Shown piece by piece: positions 21,148-31,246 of a DNA stretch of 37,342 bases (the first letter of the stretch is position 1; the number at the start of each line of letters is the position of its first letter). The notes beneath the pieces were generated by a model. It ran no database searches and was not told the origin of the DNA. It saw nothing but the letters and a program-made list of their open reading frames with translations. Where the stretch lies: the NCBI GenBank assembly GCA_933822405.4, contig CAKOGP040000913.1, positions 1 through 37,342 on the forward strand. The letters run 5' to 3'. The position numbers were made by a program, and so were the translations under genes. Source of the stretch: Cylindrotheca closterium. Its lineage: Eukaryota; Bacillariophyta; Bacillariophyceae; Bacillariales; Bacillariaceae.

Positions 21148-22402
21148 TCACTTCTTCGCAAAGAATCCCATGAGACTCTTCTGCTTCATGCTGCTTAAAT
21201 TCTTCGATTTCGCACCTGGAACCTTATTTGCTGTAGCTTTCCTTTTCTCTTCCTCCTCGTTCTCCTCATCAGTCAAGATGTCTTCCCACACTGTTACTGT
21301 TTCTGTCCGGAGATACCCGCCCACCATTGTTGTCTTTTCCACCAACTTTTTGCGTCGTCTTTTCTGACGCTTTTGGGGATCTCCGTTTGAAACATCTTTG
21401 GAAACTTCCTTTGCAAATGTATCCATTGACCCACGAGCAAGGCGACTATTTGATTCTGCCGGGGATGAAACAAATTGTGCCTTTTGGCCCTTTGTCAAAC
21501 GAGCAGGTTCTCGCCTCGTTGGTGTCATTTCATCATCACTGTCTTCTTCATCTGCGACAAAGTCGTCGGCGTTTCCAATCTTCGCTTCCGGCAGAGAACG
21601 ATTCATTTCATTTGGCTTGTGATTTTCCTTTCTGCTCAAAATAGATTTGGAGATGATTGGCTTGGAAGAGGATGGAATCTTTTCTGGAGCCTTTTTTGTT
21701 TCAGTCTTGTTCTTTTTAGACTTTTTCTTGTTTGGTTGAGATCCAAAGAACGACGATGCTGTCACCATTTTTGGAGCTTTGACGGGTTGCTTCGAGATCC
21801 CAGAGAGTGATGCTGTCGCAGATGACAGGGGTGGTGTATGTTGCCCACCAATGAACCCCTGTATATCCGAAGTTATCAAAGTTACACTTTCTGCATCCTC
21901 AACTTCACTCGCTTGTGCAATGGTTGCAATTTGCGCTTGTTGAACAGTCTTCTCTTGCACCATTTCCCGCCATTGCACCATAGCACGCTCGTGCGCCGTC
22001 TCGACAGATTCTGTTGACTCTAGCGAAGAGAGCGCAAAAACAGACACAATAGCTTTATTGAGCGTATGTTTGGTTGTAGTCCTCAATCGGAACACTAGAA
22101 ATTACAGATGGAATAGTTTTAGGTGACATCATAAGTTGAGAACACTCAGATTGGTGAGTCAAATACGTACCAATCGCATCGCCTTCTTGAGTCTGTTGAC
22201 ATGTCGATACCCGATAGCCTTCACTAGTTTCAATAATTTCCTCCAATAGCTGGCTTCCCAATATCCTTGAAACATTCAATGTTTGGCTTATCCGTTGAAC
22301 CGTCACGCAATGCTGTTCCGACTCGATCCAGGACTTCACCTGTTCCTTCAGTCTTTCCCAGTTCGCTGGTTTGGAGGCTGCCTCAATCGTAGAACATACC
22401 AT
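21148..22402 (-). CDS. POLD3: DNA polymerase delta subunit 3 (p66/Cdc27-like)
   Basis: Two exons, 22402-22171 and 22094-21148, give 392 residues. The intron has a GTACGT donor and a TTCTAG acceptor. The N-terminal about 80 residues look like the winged-helix region that binds the small catalytic-core subunit (VKSWIESEQHCVTVQRISQT, ILGSQLLEEIIE). The centre is low-complexity and charged with many Lys/Ser/Pro. The extreme C-terminus is a textbook PCNA-interacting peptide, Q382-K-S-L385-M-G-F388-F389, followed by AKK. C-terminal PIP box placement is diagnostic for POLD3/Cdc27, which tethers polymerase delta to the sliding clamp. An upstream in-frame ATG at 22546 would add a hydrophobic segment unlike the family, so 22402 is preferred. 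Confidence 0.85.
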
Positions 22403-22825
22403 GATATCCAATGGGAAAATGACTCTGTTGAATGGATGATGTAGAGAGAAGAAACTGATGAAGATAACAATGAAGAAGACAACAAACAATGCGAAATATG
22501 AAATTGGCCACTCCTCCCGCCAAACCGGTCTGTCATTGACACTCATTCAGTCGTCCAAAGCGGAGTTTTATTTGGCGCGAAGATAGTCTCTGTAGTACAG
22601 AGAGTTGTCAACATTTTGTTATCAGTGTTTTCATATTCATATAGAGGACTAGTGTATAAATCTGATAAAAGAAGCCTTAGAACTACTACTCATAGCTCAT
22701 GGTCCTATAATCTTACATTTACTAAAAGAAAATATACTCTAAAGGAAACCCAAAATATGAAACCAAGGGTGTGTTTAGAGGACACACTTTCCTTCTCAAC
22801 AAAATAAAATTGACGGATAGGCTCA
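22403..22825. promoter_or_regulatory. Intergenic region upstream of POLD3
   Basis: 423 bp between two minus-strand genes. It holds the POLD3 promoter and the 3' UTR of the membrane protein gene. No further gene is seen. Confidence 0.4.
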
Positions 22826-24078
22826 TTAATCCAAATCTTCCATGGTACTCCTTGTATCCGAATCAACTCCGAGATACTCCCTTTCTTCTGCAGACATTCT
22901 CGCATTGGAATCTGAGGGATCGGAGTGGTAAAAGTTGTCGCCATTGGATCCATCATACGTTTCATCGCCATCATAGTAATCATCTCCATATTGATCTTGT
23001 GTATAATCATCTTGTGAGTATTGCTCATCTCCGTATTGACTTTGTGTATAGTCATCTTGTGTGTAAGTATCATCTCCATATTCGCCTCTTGTATAATCGT
23101 CTTGAGTGTAATCATCTCTTCCATACTCATCGTAAGTCCGATTATCATAATCTTGATTTTCATCATAGCCACCGTATGTACTGTCATCATACCCATCATA
23201 ATCCTGCTCTGGCTGCCATGACTCTTCGTCTCCATAATCATAGTAGTCAGGATCAAATCCTCCGTTGGGATCCAAGTAAGGCGAGTCTTCATAGTACTTT
23301 GGGTTTGGGTGAGATAACATGAATGAGAGTCAATGTGTATTGGACAACCATACTCGTCGAGATGAGCCACTTACCTCGTCATCATCCTCGTAGTTAGCTC
23401 CACGTTGCCCCCTTCCACGAGCTGGTAGGGCTTCGGGAAAAGACTTTACCATGTTCGCAGCCCAAATCCACAACATTGCAGCAGAAATATTGGTTCCAGA
23501 CCCAGGAGCCCAAGTGCATTCCATGTCGTCACATAAATCGCTGCCCCAGCTCAAGAAAGAAAGGCACTGGGCTGCGAAGCAGAACATACATGTCCAAAAA
23601 AGTCCATCAAATGTAGGGAGCTGATATGCGACACAGCAAGTGCACATAACGATGCACATAACAATGAAACCGACTCCGACGGCAATGATACCCATAGCCT
23701 TTCCCGCTTTCCACATGGAATCGAAATATGCATCAGATTCTTCACCATCCCAATATACACACTCGCTGAAGCTTGGAGGCTCTTGGAGTTTTGCTTGTCT
23801 CCCCAGGAATCCAAAACCTTCCTTGGGTTGTTCGGGCTCACCTTCGGAAGGAATCGGACGCACGTACATGTAGAAACATGATGTGACCGCAAGGAAGGAA
23901 GATACCCAGGATGAAACAGTGAAACATTGCGCTAGCACTGTGAAACATCGGCCATGGGGACAAGAACTGAAGCGAGAACAAGCGATCTGTGAATGAGCAG
24001 AACCCTTTTGTGGAACGAGAAACCAGAAAAGTGAAGAAGTAATGCTTACCAAGGACCATAAACGTCATAAATACACAT
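22826..24078 (-). CDS. Four-helix membrane protein with Asp/Tyr/Gln-rich repeat tail
   Basis: Exons 24078-24050 (only 29 nt), 23966-23375 and 23296-22826 give 363 residues. Exon 1 encodes MCIYDVYGP and ends in phase 2 at GTAAGC; the acceptor before 23966 restores frame to CSCPHGRCF. Four hydrophobic segments follow: FTVLAQCFTVSSWVSSFLAV, MGIIAVGVGFIVMCIVMC, LFWTCMFCFAAQCLSFL and ISAAMLWIWAANMV. The Cys-rich loops (SECVYWDGEESDAYFD; SDLCDDMECTW) probably form disulfides. The C-terminal about 155 residues are dominated by Asp, Tyr, Gln and Gly, with three consecutive 15-residue units (positions 22967-23101) each starting DDYT. The layout recalls small four-span families such as MARVEL-like or claudin-like proteins, but I do not recognise the family. 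Function unknown. Confidence 0.75.
22967..23101 (-). repeat. Three 15-codon tandem repeats in coding sequence
   Basis: Unit translations are DDYTRGEYGDDTYTQ, DDYTQSQYGDEQYSQ and DDYTQDQYGDDYYDG, exactly 45 nt each, with a partial DDYTQ immediately before. They sit in the tail of the four-helix membrane protein. Confidence 0.9.
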
Positions 24079-24803
24079 TTCAATTCAGATGTCTTTAAGA
24101 TTGAACCTTTCGCACCCTGTGATAGAATAAGTCACTGCTACAGAAGGACAACTTCAAACTGTGCGAGGGTCTTCTCTTGTGGGTACCAGGGTAGGATGTT
24201 CCTTGATGTAGCTGGATGCAAGAAATAATCGCAGGGAAAGTTTTTATTACAGTACTGGTACGGTACTTATTTTACGTAAGGGTGTGGTCATGAACCGGCT
24301 GAATGCGATGGGATGGGTCATCGTATCGTTCATGGTACACTTGTGTTTGACTCAATCGACTTCAGCGTCAGGAATTTTTATTCTCAGACAAATGGCGGAC
24401 GTTTCGTTGGACTCCTTAAGTAAATGGGCGGACGATCGTCCGAATTTTCGGATCACTTCAGGATTTTTGGGGCCCACATCACCACCAAAATATACAATAG
24501 TAGGTAGGCACTCGTCTAATGCAAAATTTGATAACTTTTGCCGGACAAGTGTCCACCTATTTTGGAATAGGGAAAATCAGAATAGAGCAATTGGTATTGG
24601 TATAGTCAAACTGCTGATTTTGAGAAGTGGCGTCCACCTATTTTCACCATTTTGCACCCAAAATCTGAAGCCGTGTCAAAGCAGTAGTTGTCAAGCAGCC
24701 AGCAACAACATGCCAGCCCCACTTTACCATAAAAAACTTCGGTGGTCAAAATAAATGTGGATATGGTCGTGTCGTCAAAATACCAATGTCGTACGAGCTA
24801 TAA
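24079..24803. other. Gene-free region upstream of the recombinase relic
   Basis: Contains the presumed promoter of the membrane protein gene. A 156-codon open frame on + (24284-24754) shows no domain and an unconvincing composition. GTCCACCTATTTT occurs twice within about 90 bp (near 24550 and 24631). No gene is supported. Confidence 0.45.
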
Positions 24804-25351
24804 GTGAAATGCTGTCAATGGCTACTGGAGAAAGGAGACGACACGAGTATTTTTTGCCACTGTTTCATGATCCTCACATGGGACTTAATGTGCAGGGCCA
24901 ACGACACAGTGACAATTCTTATTGACCAGATGCAATGGCATGGTGATCACTTGGAGATCGAATTAAGTCCACAAAAGGATACCAAGAAGGGAGAGAAGAA
25001 ACGTCTTCCAAGACGTCTACGTGCCAATCCGCAACAACCAGGAGCATGTCCAATAGTTGCCCTTGCACTTTACTTGGGTCTGATGGCCGGGCGTTTGGAG
25101 ATGAATGGGCTCTTGTTTTCCAGGGAATTCCCAGCACAAACGTTTCATGGATGGGCTAAGCAAGATCCTCAGAGACCACGAGAATGAACTTCGGCAAATG
25201 GGATACGCAAGCTTCACAGATTACCTCTCATAGCATCAGAAAGGGAGCGACAAAGTGGCTGAGTGAACAGCCTGGGGGATCACTCCCAATCTCAATAGGA
25301 GGATGGTCTTTGGGTGGCGTCAAAGACGTCAATATGAAATACTACTACTAG
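24804..25351 (+). pseudogene. Decayed Crypton-type tyrosine recombinase (catalytic domain fragment)
   Basis: The first frame (24804-25187) translates to a segment matching stramenopile Crypton-type recombinases: FCHCFMILTWDLMCRANDTV, then RLRANPQQPGACPIVALALY. A shifted frame continues it (RFMDGLSKILRDHENELRQM), and a third frame carries the H-x-x-R catalytic box (TSHSIRKGATKWLSEQ). It ends in GGWSLGGVKDVNMKYYY at a stop at 25349-25351, where the family has its W and nucleophile Tyr region. At least two frame changes, no start and no N-terminal domain mean it cannot make an intact enzyme unless the breaks are introns or sequencing errors. Catalytic residues visible: R of MCRAN, H and R of HSIR, W of GGWSLGG, terminal Y. 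Confidence 0.8.
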
Positions 25352-26378
25352 GTAGAACGAAACTCACTTGGTGGTGGAATGAAACCCAGCCTTTTCTTGT
25401 ATAGCAGCATACTTTATTAATAAATTCTATTCTACTTTTGATAAGTTATTAGTACTAGCTGTGGATGCAATTCTTTTTATACTATCTCTGCTTCAAATTG
25501 TATCAACGTGTCGCACTGTTTGGAGGATCGCCCCCACCAAAACTCGTCTTTCGGTGTATCTAGCTAATACCACAAGAACTATCAGAACATTTTTAGACCA
25601 CCCGAGCACTGTCATTCCGCGGAATCTATACTAATGGTGAGCTTGCCGCAACCACGAGAAATCCTTGCGTGCATACGAATAAAGGATACACACGAAAATA
25701 AGTTTTTTAAGGCAGAGGTGCTGCCAACTACTACTAGCATGGAACGCGCAGGAAGTAGTAGAAGCTAGGAGAGACGAGAATCAGTACTGTACCTGTGGTG
25801 AAGAAGAAAAGCCAAAAGCAATCTCGATGCAGAAGAAGAAAGGAGAAGCACCCATGGAGGTGGACGATGAGCAGTGAGGCTTACATTGTAAATTTTGTTT
25901 AAAACTCAAATTGTTTCTACACCATAAAACTATGTGATTTGGGTCTTGTTTTACACGATAAAAGTCAATTTGCTGTTTTGTCGTGACGAACAGTGCGCGC
26001 ATGTCATGCCCTTTTCAAAAAATCAATAAAAATGCATTTGAAATCATTTGGGAACGGATTGACTAATATGACTTCAAATAGTTGGACTTTTTCTGAAGTC
26101 ATGTCCGCCACTTTGCCAATTCAAGATTAGATGAGGAAATGCCAGAGGATAATAGGATGATCTATTCCTCTGGGTGGATACTCCATCACCAAAACCACGC
26201 TTTGAGCTATGTATCCGTCACTACATCATGCAAATAAACAGCAATTGCACCCTGCTTCGTCTTCATTCATATGACTGCTTACCAATATCACATATGAGTG
26301 GACTTTCCTATTTACATGCAGTAAGGTTCTATATCGAGTCGAGAGTTCCTTTAATTTGTCTTCAAAGCTTTACATAGC
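25352..26378. other. Gene-free region between recombinase relic and poly(A) polymerase
   Basis: AT-rich sequence with only short, unconvincing open frames. It may include the remaining flank of the decayed mobile element and, at its right end, the poly(A) polymerase promoter. No terminal repeats were recognised. Confidence 0.5.
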
Positions 26379-28423
26379 ATGGCGACTAGTGCCTACAAAT
26401 ACAGGTAGTTTCAGACTTCAGCAAATCTGCACCTATATCTTTTGAGGGAGACAACCTTCCCCCTTTATAGGTGGACACAATGTCCGGCAAAAGTGCGCTT
26501 TAAGGGATTAATCCCACAAAAAGCAACAATGAAACCGCTTTACACCAACCTAGAACAAGAAATAGGAAAATCGGCTGAATTAGAGAAACTTTTGATTGCA
26601 AATGGAAGCATGTGCACCTGTGCTAGTGACGATGAGCGCAATAGACGGACTGCGCTTGAAACCCTTGAAATGTTGGCAACAAAATGGGTTCGAGAACAAC
26701 ACCAAAATGACACCACTATGAATGGAGGGAGAAAAGAAGAAGAAGAACACGCCGTTGTAAACCCAACAATCATTACATTTGGGTCTTATTCGCTGCGTGT
26801 ACATCGTCAAGAATCTGATATAGACGCCTTGTGCTTGTTTGACAAGAGAATAACGAGAGAAATGTTTTTCACGGATTTTGTCGATTTCTTGTGCCAAGAC
26901 TCACGAGTTTCAGGCCTACTCGCAATTGAGAACGCATTTACTCCAGTGGTCAAGTTTTTGCTACACGGAATTTACATTGATTTACTTTTTGCTAGCGTTT
27001 CTGACAACAGCAAACTGGACAACTTTCACAATTTGGGCCGACCGAAATCGTTGTCTATGGATACCGAATACAAGGTAGAAGATTCAGATCTAGCGGGAAT
27101 GGACGAAGCCAGTGTCCGAAGCCTGAATGGAGTGAGAGTTACTCAATTCATCGAACAAAAAGTGAAGAACCTTCCGCACTTTCGAACTTGTCTCTGCGCT
27201 ATTAAAGCTTGGGCAATTGAACACGGCTGTTACTCCAATGTGCTAGGTAAGGCTTCTCTACTTTGTTTCGATGCACTCTCTACTCTTCTAAAGCTCACTG
27301 GTTGCTTGACATCGTGCTAGGTTTCCTTGGCGGCGTCAACTTTGCCTTACTTCTTACTCATGTCTGCTTAGAGTATCCAGAATCAGAATCTTGGCCGGCT
27401 TCGGTTCTTTTCAAACAGTTCTTTCGCACGTTCGCTCTCTGGGAATTTCCTCAACCAGTCATGTTGACTCAGGAAGTAAACCGAAATCCTCCATTCAATA
27501 TGGCTCGAATGTATGTATGGGATCAATCTCAACAGCGGGATGTGATGCCAATAATCACACCTGTTTACCCAAGCAGTGAGTTCAAGAAGGCTAGTTTGGT
27601 TGGAACGATGCTCTATCCACTCTCGTTACACTCACCGATTGTATACTATCGCTGCAAAGTGAACTCGAGTCATAACGTCGCTCTTCCTCAGCACCGACGG
27701 ATAAAAGATGAATTGATCAGAACTGCTTTCAAGTTGGAGCAAGGTTTTTACTGGGATAGTATCTTGCAAGACTGCGACTTTTTTCGTCGAAACAGGTAGG
27801 ACCTACTGTACAGTACAGTTTTCTTTTGATATTATTATAATGTGTGTCTCGGTGTCGACTGTGATTTTAGTCGCACCTCAAATAATGTTTTCTCGGATCT
27901 TTGGTTCTCAGTAACTTCATCCAAGTAACCATCAGTGCTAAGGAAGGCGATGAATACTATAAGTGGTGCAGTTTTTGTCGATCGAAATTGCGATTGCTCA
28001 TATCGTCATTGGAAACGAGACAAACGTCGATATGGGTGAGTCTATTGGTGAAGCTTGACATTCCGTGCCATTATTACTATCCGATGCAGCCATATGAATA
28101 CCTCTCACACCACAGCCTGGTTTATGTTCTAGCCTTTTGCTAAGTTTTTCGAAGACGAGTCCTGTGATTTCGAAGGCGGCGGGCCACATCAACCTCGCCG
28201 ATTGTTCTTCTTCATGGCCTTGCGGTTTACATCACCTCTCAACTCTGGTAAAGTCAATCTGAAGCGGCTTATGCTTGATTTTCTCCACAAAGTCAATTCA
28301 TTCAAAGGTCGAACTGAAGGAATGGACCTACAGATATCTCATGCGGTGCAGCATCGACTACCAGCTTTTATTTTGGACAAGTACATCGACGGTTCTAATC
28401 CGCAGCAGAGTAGAGACGAGTAA
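26379..28423 (+). CDS. PAP: Canonical nuclear poly(A) polymerase
   Basis: Proposed exons 26379-26404, 26471-27246, 27321-27795, 27912-28035 and 28133-28423 give 563 residues. Exon 1 encodes only MATSAYKY plus a split codon; without it the first ATG would be 26529. The nucleotidyltransferase motif is FGSYSLRVHRQESDIDAL: G113-S114, with metal-binding D125 and D127 and third Asp D179 in YIDLLFAS. The family-defining GFLGGVNFALL (central domain) and an RNA-binding-like C-terminal region (YYKWCSFCRSKLRLLISSLE; GKVNLKRLMLDFLHKVNSF) follow in the usual order. It adds poly(A) tails to pre-mRNA in the nucleus with the CPSF complex. It lacks the long Ser/Thr-rich tail of vertebrate enzymes, resembling yeast Pap1 in size. 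The fourth intron acceptor (28133) is the least certain junction. Confidence 0.9.
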
Positions 28424-28553
28424 GTTTGTAGGCTGATGTTCTGAAGGACTGGTTCAAGGTGATGCAGCTGAAAATGTAATCTTGATAATGCAATAGAACA
28501 TAGAATAGGACTACTGTATATACCGGTAAATATAAATAATGTAAAGCTTTCAT
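28424..28553. other. Short convergent gap
   Basis: 130 bp between the stops of poly(A) polymerase (+) and NHP2 (-). It contains TATACCGGTA, a motif of the type clustered near 3191-3230. Confidence 0.4.
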
Positions 28554-29003
28554 CTACCTTGCAACTCCAGTTGGATCGTATAAGCGAGCTTCCTTTGCGA
28601 GTGTGTCATATAGTTCTTGGCCATCAAAATCCTTATTTGGTTCTTTCACCAACACTACACTTGTTGGTCGTTTCGTGCTTGCCGCAGCTCCAAGGTCCTG
28701 CTTCGATGGGACAAAGAGGTATGGAATGTCTTTCTCTTCAAGAAGGATGGGAATATGCGAGATTACATCCAAAGGATATATATCTCCAGCAAGAATCGCG
28801 AGTCCCTTTTCGCCCTTCCGAATTCCCTTTATCACTTCCTTTACCCCTCTGCGAATATGTTTGACACCAGATGCCTTCTTTACCAGTTTGTGAATCTTCT
28901 TGGTGGACTTTTTGTTTGCCAATGGTTGACTGATGCAGTTTACCGCTTGGACGCGTTCTTCATAAGTTTTCCCTGCAGACTTCTTTGCTTCTGTATCCGA
29001 CAT
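28554..29003 (-). CDS. NHP2: H/ACA snoRNP subunit NHP2 (L7Ae/L30e family)
   Basis: Single exon, 149 residues, normal length for the family. A lysine-rich N-terminus with LANKKSTKKIHKLVKKAS leads into the L7Ae fold: RRGVKEVIKGIRKGEKGLAI, LAGDIYPLDVISHIPILLEE, and the highly diagnostic IPYLFVPSKQDLGAAASTKR near the C-terminus. NHP2 binds H/ACA guide RNAs as part of the pseudouridine synthase complex (with Cbf5/dyskerin, Nop10 and Gar1) in the nucleolus. PSKQDLGAAASTKRPTSVV separates NHP2 from ribosomal L7a and SNU13. Confidence 0.95.
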   Translation of the reverse strand: MSDTEAKKSAGKTYEERVQAVNCISQPLANKKSTKKIHKLVKKASGVKHIRRGVKEVIKGIRKGEKGLAILAGDIYPLDVISHIPILLEEKDIPYLFVPSKQDLGAAASTKRPTSVVLVKEPNKDFDGQELYDTLAKEARLYDPTGVAR

Positions 29004-29138
29004 CTTTGGCTATACCCACTGATTCGCTGCTGTATTGAGTTGTTCACAAGTCGGTTGGGTGGATTACCGAAGTCAAAGGATACGGATGGCCTTCCATGCC
29101 AGCCTGTCCGTCTGGTCTCTCTCTGATGAACAGATTTT

Positions 29139-29208
29139 GGGACGGCCGGGAAAATCAATATTTACTCCCAAGAATTGTATGCTAAATTTCTATTTCCCGG
29201 CCGTTCCC
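29139..29208. repeat. Inverted repeat with 16-17 nt GC-rich arms
   Basis: The left arm GGGACGGCCGGGAAAA (29139-29154) pairs with the right arm ATTTCCCGGCCGTTCCC (29192-29208), with one extra base in the right arm. The 37-nt AT-rich spacer contrasts with the GC-rich arms. It could form a cruciform or be paired factor sites in the shared promoter. Confidence 0.85.
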
Positions 29209-29292
29209 AGATCGATTGATATTTCAAGAAAATGTAGGTCGGGTACTCTTGATTATATCAGATACTGGCGCTGTTCTGTGCTGTACTGAACG

Positions 29293-29342
29293 TCTCAGTT
29301 TTCACGTGCACACCCACAAAGTAGGCGGGCCACTTTGTAGAT
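29293..29342 (+). repeat. Dispersed repeat R1, short copy
   Basis: Begins TCTCAGTTTTCACGTG, continues through CACACCC, and ends GGGCCACTTTG[T/C]AGAT. The same blocks occur at 36880-36956, where about 25 additional bases lie in the middle. Same orientation, about 7.6 kb apart. Confidence 0.85.
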
Positions 29343-29425
29343 CATCTAATCTGTGTCAGGAAGTGTGTGCTGTTCCCGCTACGCTCATTTAGCCCTCACA
29401 TAGCAAACAATAGTCGCTTAGAAGA

Positions 29426-30694
29426 ATGGGGGTGTACATTGTTGGTTGGCTGAGTATATATCTGTCGTTTCTGAATGACGGCACAGCCTTTCGGGCAGTC
29501 CCTGTTTCCAAGCAGAGAAGCAGTTCTCTCTTGGCGGATTCCATCCAGGACTTTAGTTTGGAAGAAAAAATCCGAGCAACGCCCGCAAAACAAATCAAAG
29601 AAGAACTTGCGAGCTTTGGGGTTTCTACGATCGGGTTGTTCGAGAAAGAAGATCTCGTTCAGCGGCTTCTTCTGGAGAAAATTGAATCTGTTCCCACTGA
29701 GTATAAGGAGCCAAGTTCAAATTCACTTCCCAGCGTGATATCAACACCTCTCTACTTTACAAGTTTGGACGCTGGTTTGAGAATTGCGGCTGTGAACTCG
29801 GACGATGGCATATCCGTCAATCCAAGCGAAAAGCCATACGCTGCAATCAAAGTTCAAGTTCAGGAGAAAGGTACTTCGTTCTCATTGCAGTTGCTTCTGG
29901 ATACAGCCTGTTCTGGCTTGGTTCTCCGACCATCGGTGGTGAAGAAGTGGAACTTGCCGAAATCATCCATGCCCGTGACAATGACGGGGGCAGGAGGATC
30001 ATCTGTCGCACAAGGGCTTACTCAACTATCGTTTGATGTTGGAGACAAATCATTTGGCCCATTACCAGCAGCCATCCAGGATATTGGCGCTCTCCCCAGG
30101 TCACTGGATGGAATTGTTGGTCTATCGTTCTTGCAACAATTCTGCTCCGTCGACATGGATTTTGCAATGGGGCAATTGAGATTATACGACCCTGATATGC
30201 CCCCCCCTCTGATTGACTCGGCAAATGGTACCTTAGTTGGGAATGCAAAAATGTGTATGATTCCGCAGTTGGGCCTTTATGCAGTGGATGTATACCTCGG
30301 AGGCCGTGGACCTGTCAAGATGTTGATAGATTCTGGCGCTTCCTTTTCTGCTTTGAACTGGAATGGAATCGACAAGCTTGGCATATCAAGAGACGACGAA
30401 TCGTTTTTGAAGAGACTGGGTAGTCCAATGTGCGCCATGGGTAGTGATAGTAACGTGGCACAGCTCACTCATCGAATCCATGTGAGCAGTGTACTGCAAG
30501 TGGGTAACAAGTCACGAGGACTATCATTGAAGCATGATAAACGACTTCCAATTGACATTGGGAACATTGCAATTCTCGATGCATTGGCAAGCTACAATGT
30601 TGTTGGGATATTGGGCATTGATGCCTTGATGAAATGTTCTTGTGTGAGGTTGCAGCTTGAGACCGAAAAAATGCAACTCCTCTTGTTCGAGTAG
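29426..30694 (+). CDS. Leader-bearing protein with SAP-like segment and two retropepsin-like aspartyl protease lobes
   Basis: Single exon, 422 residues. The N-terminal signal segment MGVYIVGWLSIYLSFLNDGTAF-RAV has the A-F junction of plastid leaders. Residues about 46-88 (EKIRATPAKQIKEELASFGV, then EKEDLVQRLL) resemble a SAP/ARMET-C-like helix-extended-loop-helix. Two protease-like units follow. Lobe 1 has LLLDTACSGLVL (D159-T-A161) and LDGIVGLSFLQQF; lobe 2 has MLIDSGASFSALN (D302-S-G304) and NVVGILGIDALM. Each lobe has both the catalytic D-[TS]-[GA] loop and the hydrophobic-hydrophobic-Gly signature, so the chain resembles a fused retropepsin dimer. The first lobe has Ala in place of Gly. 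It is far from the pepsin family in length and Cys pattern. Probably organellar; activity is unproven. Confidence 0.8.
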   Translation: MGVYIVGWLSIYLSFLNDGTAFRAVPVSKQRSSSLLADSIQDFSLEEKIRATPAKQIKEELASFGVSTIGLFEKEDLVQRLLLEKIESVPTEYKEPSSNSLPSVISTPLYFTSLDAGLRIAAVNSDDGISVNPSEKPYAAIKVQVQEKGTSFSLQLLLDTACSGLVLRPSVVKKWNLPKSSMPVTMTGAGGSSVAQGLTQLSFDVGDKSFGPLPAAIQDIGALPRSLDGIVGLSFLQQFCSVDMDFAMGQLRLYDPDMPPPLIDSANGTLVGNAKMCMIPQLGLYAVDVYLGGRGPVKMLIDSGASFSALNWNGIDKLGISRDDESFLKRLGSPMCAMGSDSNVAQLTHRIHVSSVLQVGNKSRGLSLKHDKRLPIDIGNIAILDALASYNVVGILGIDALMKCSCVRLQLETEKMQLLLFE

Positions 30695-31246
30695 GTCGTT
30701 GCACTTTAAAAGCTTCTATCCACTTCCTGTGCGAAAGCAATAACAAGCCGAATGACTGCGTGTTGAAAGATCACTCCAATGCTTGTGAAGACCTTCAATC
30801 ATGGCATATGGTGAAGCCAGGAATGCCATGTTTTGGTTTCACTATTGAGGAGCCCTGGATGCCAACAGTCACTATGTATGCTGAAATTCTCTCCAGGTGT
30901 TCATTTTCTAGCTCACGAAAACCACGTTTGCCTGGCTGACGATGGCGAAGTTTATCTTCTTCTCTGCGAGCGACTTGATCCATGCGCTACTCAATCTAGG
31001 ACAGAAATCAAAACACGAAACATACCAGGGTTGCTCTTTGGTGCTCGTCACCACTATGCACAGAACGGCCGACTTTAGAAGCTACTTTGGTGAGTCAAGT
31101 TGTTGTAATTATGCGTTTTTGCTGCTCCGAGGCACCTGATAGATCTGCCACATGGCTATGTTAATCGACTGCGAGGGATACACCCACTTCCTATCGCGCT
31201 TCACCCGAATGACTGATTTTCTATCGACTGCCAGCCATGACGATCC
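30695..31246. other. Convergent intergenic region with possible decayed coding sequence
   Basis: The + strand frame running from within the previous stop region to about 30953 stays open without a good start (LQSWHMVKPGMPCFGFTIEE and TVTMYAEIL are readable). GATCTGCCACATG occurs at 31142 and 31716, both readable as DLPH. No complete gene can be assembled. Confidence 0.35.

Larger units (their letters stand above)
29004..29425. promoter_or_regulatory. Bidirectional promoter region NHP2 / retropepsin-like gene with inverted repeat
   Basis: 422 bp between divergent start codons. It contains a long inverted repeat (29139-29154 and 29192-29208) and a copy of a repeat shared with the right end of the window (29293-29342). 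No TATA or Inr call was attempted. Confidence 0.5.

Noticed and set aside
22403..22546. N-terminal extension of POLD3 from ATG 22546
   Set aside because: It would add a hydrophobic segment to a nuclear protein; the family-like N-terminus begins at ATG 22402.
22967..23101. CRISPR-like array
   Set aside because: The regular 45-nt units are coding repeats without unique spacers in a eukaryotic gene.
22705..23370. 221-codon Met/Ile/Thr-rich frame overlapping the repeat tail
   Set aside because: It is a shifted-frame shadow of the Asp/Tyr repeat codons.
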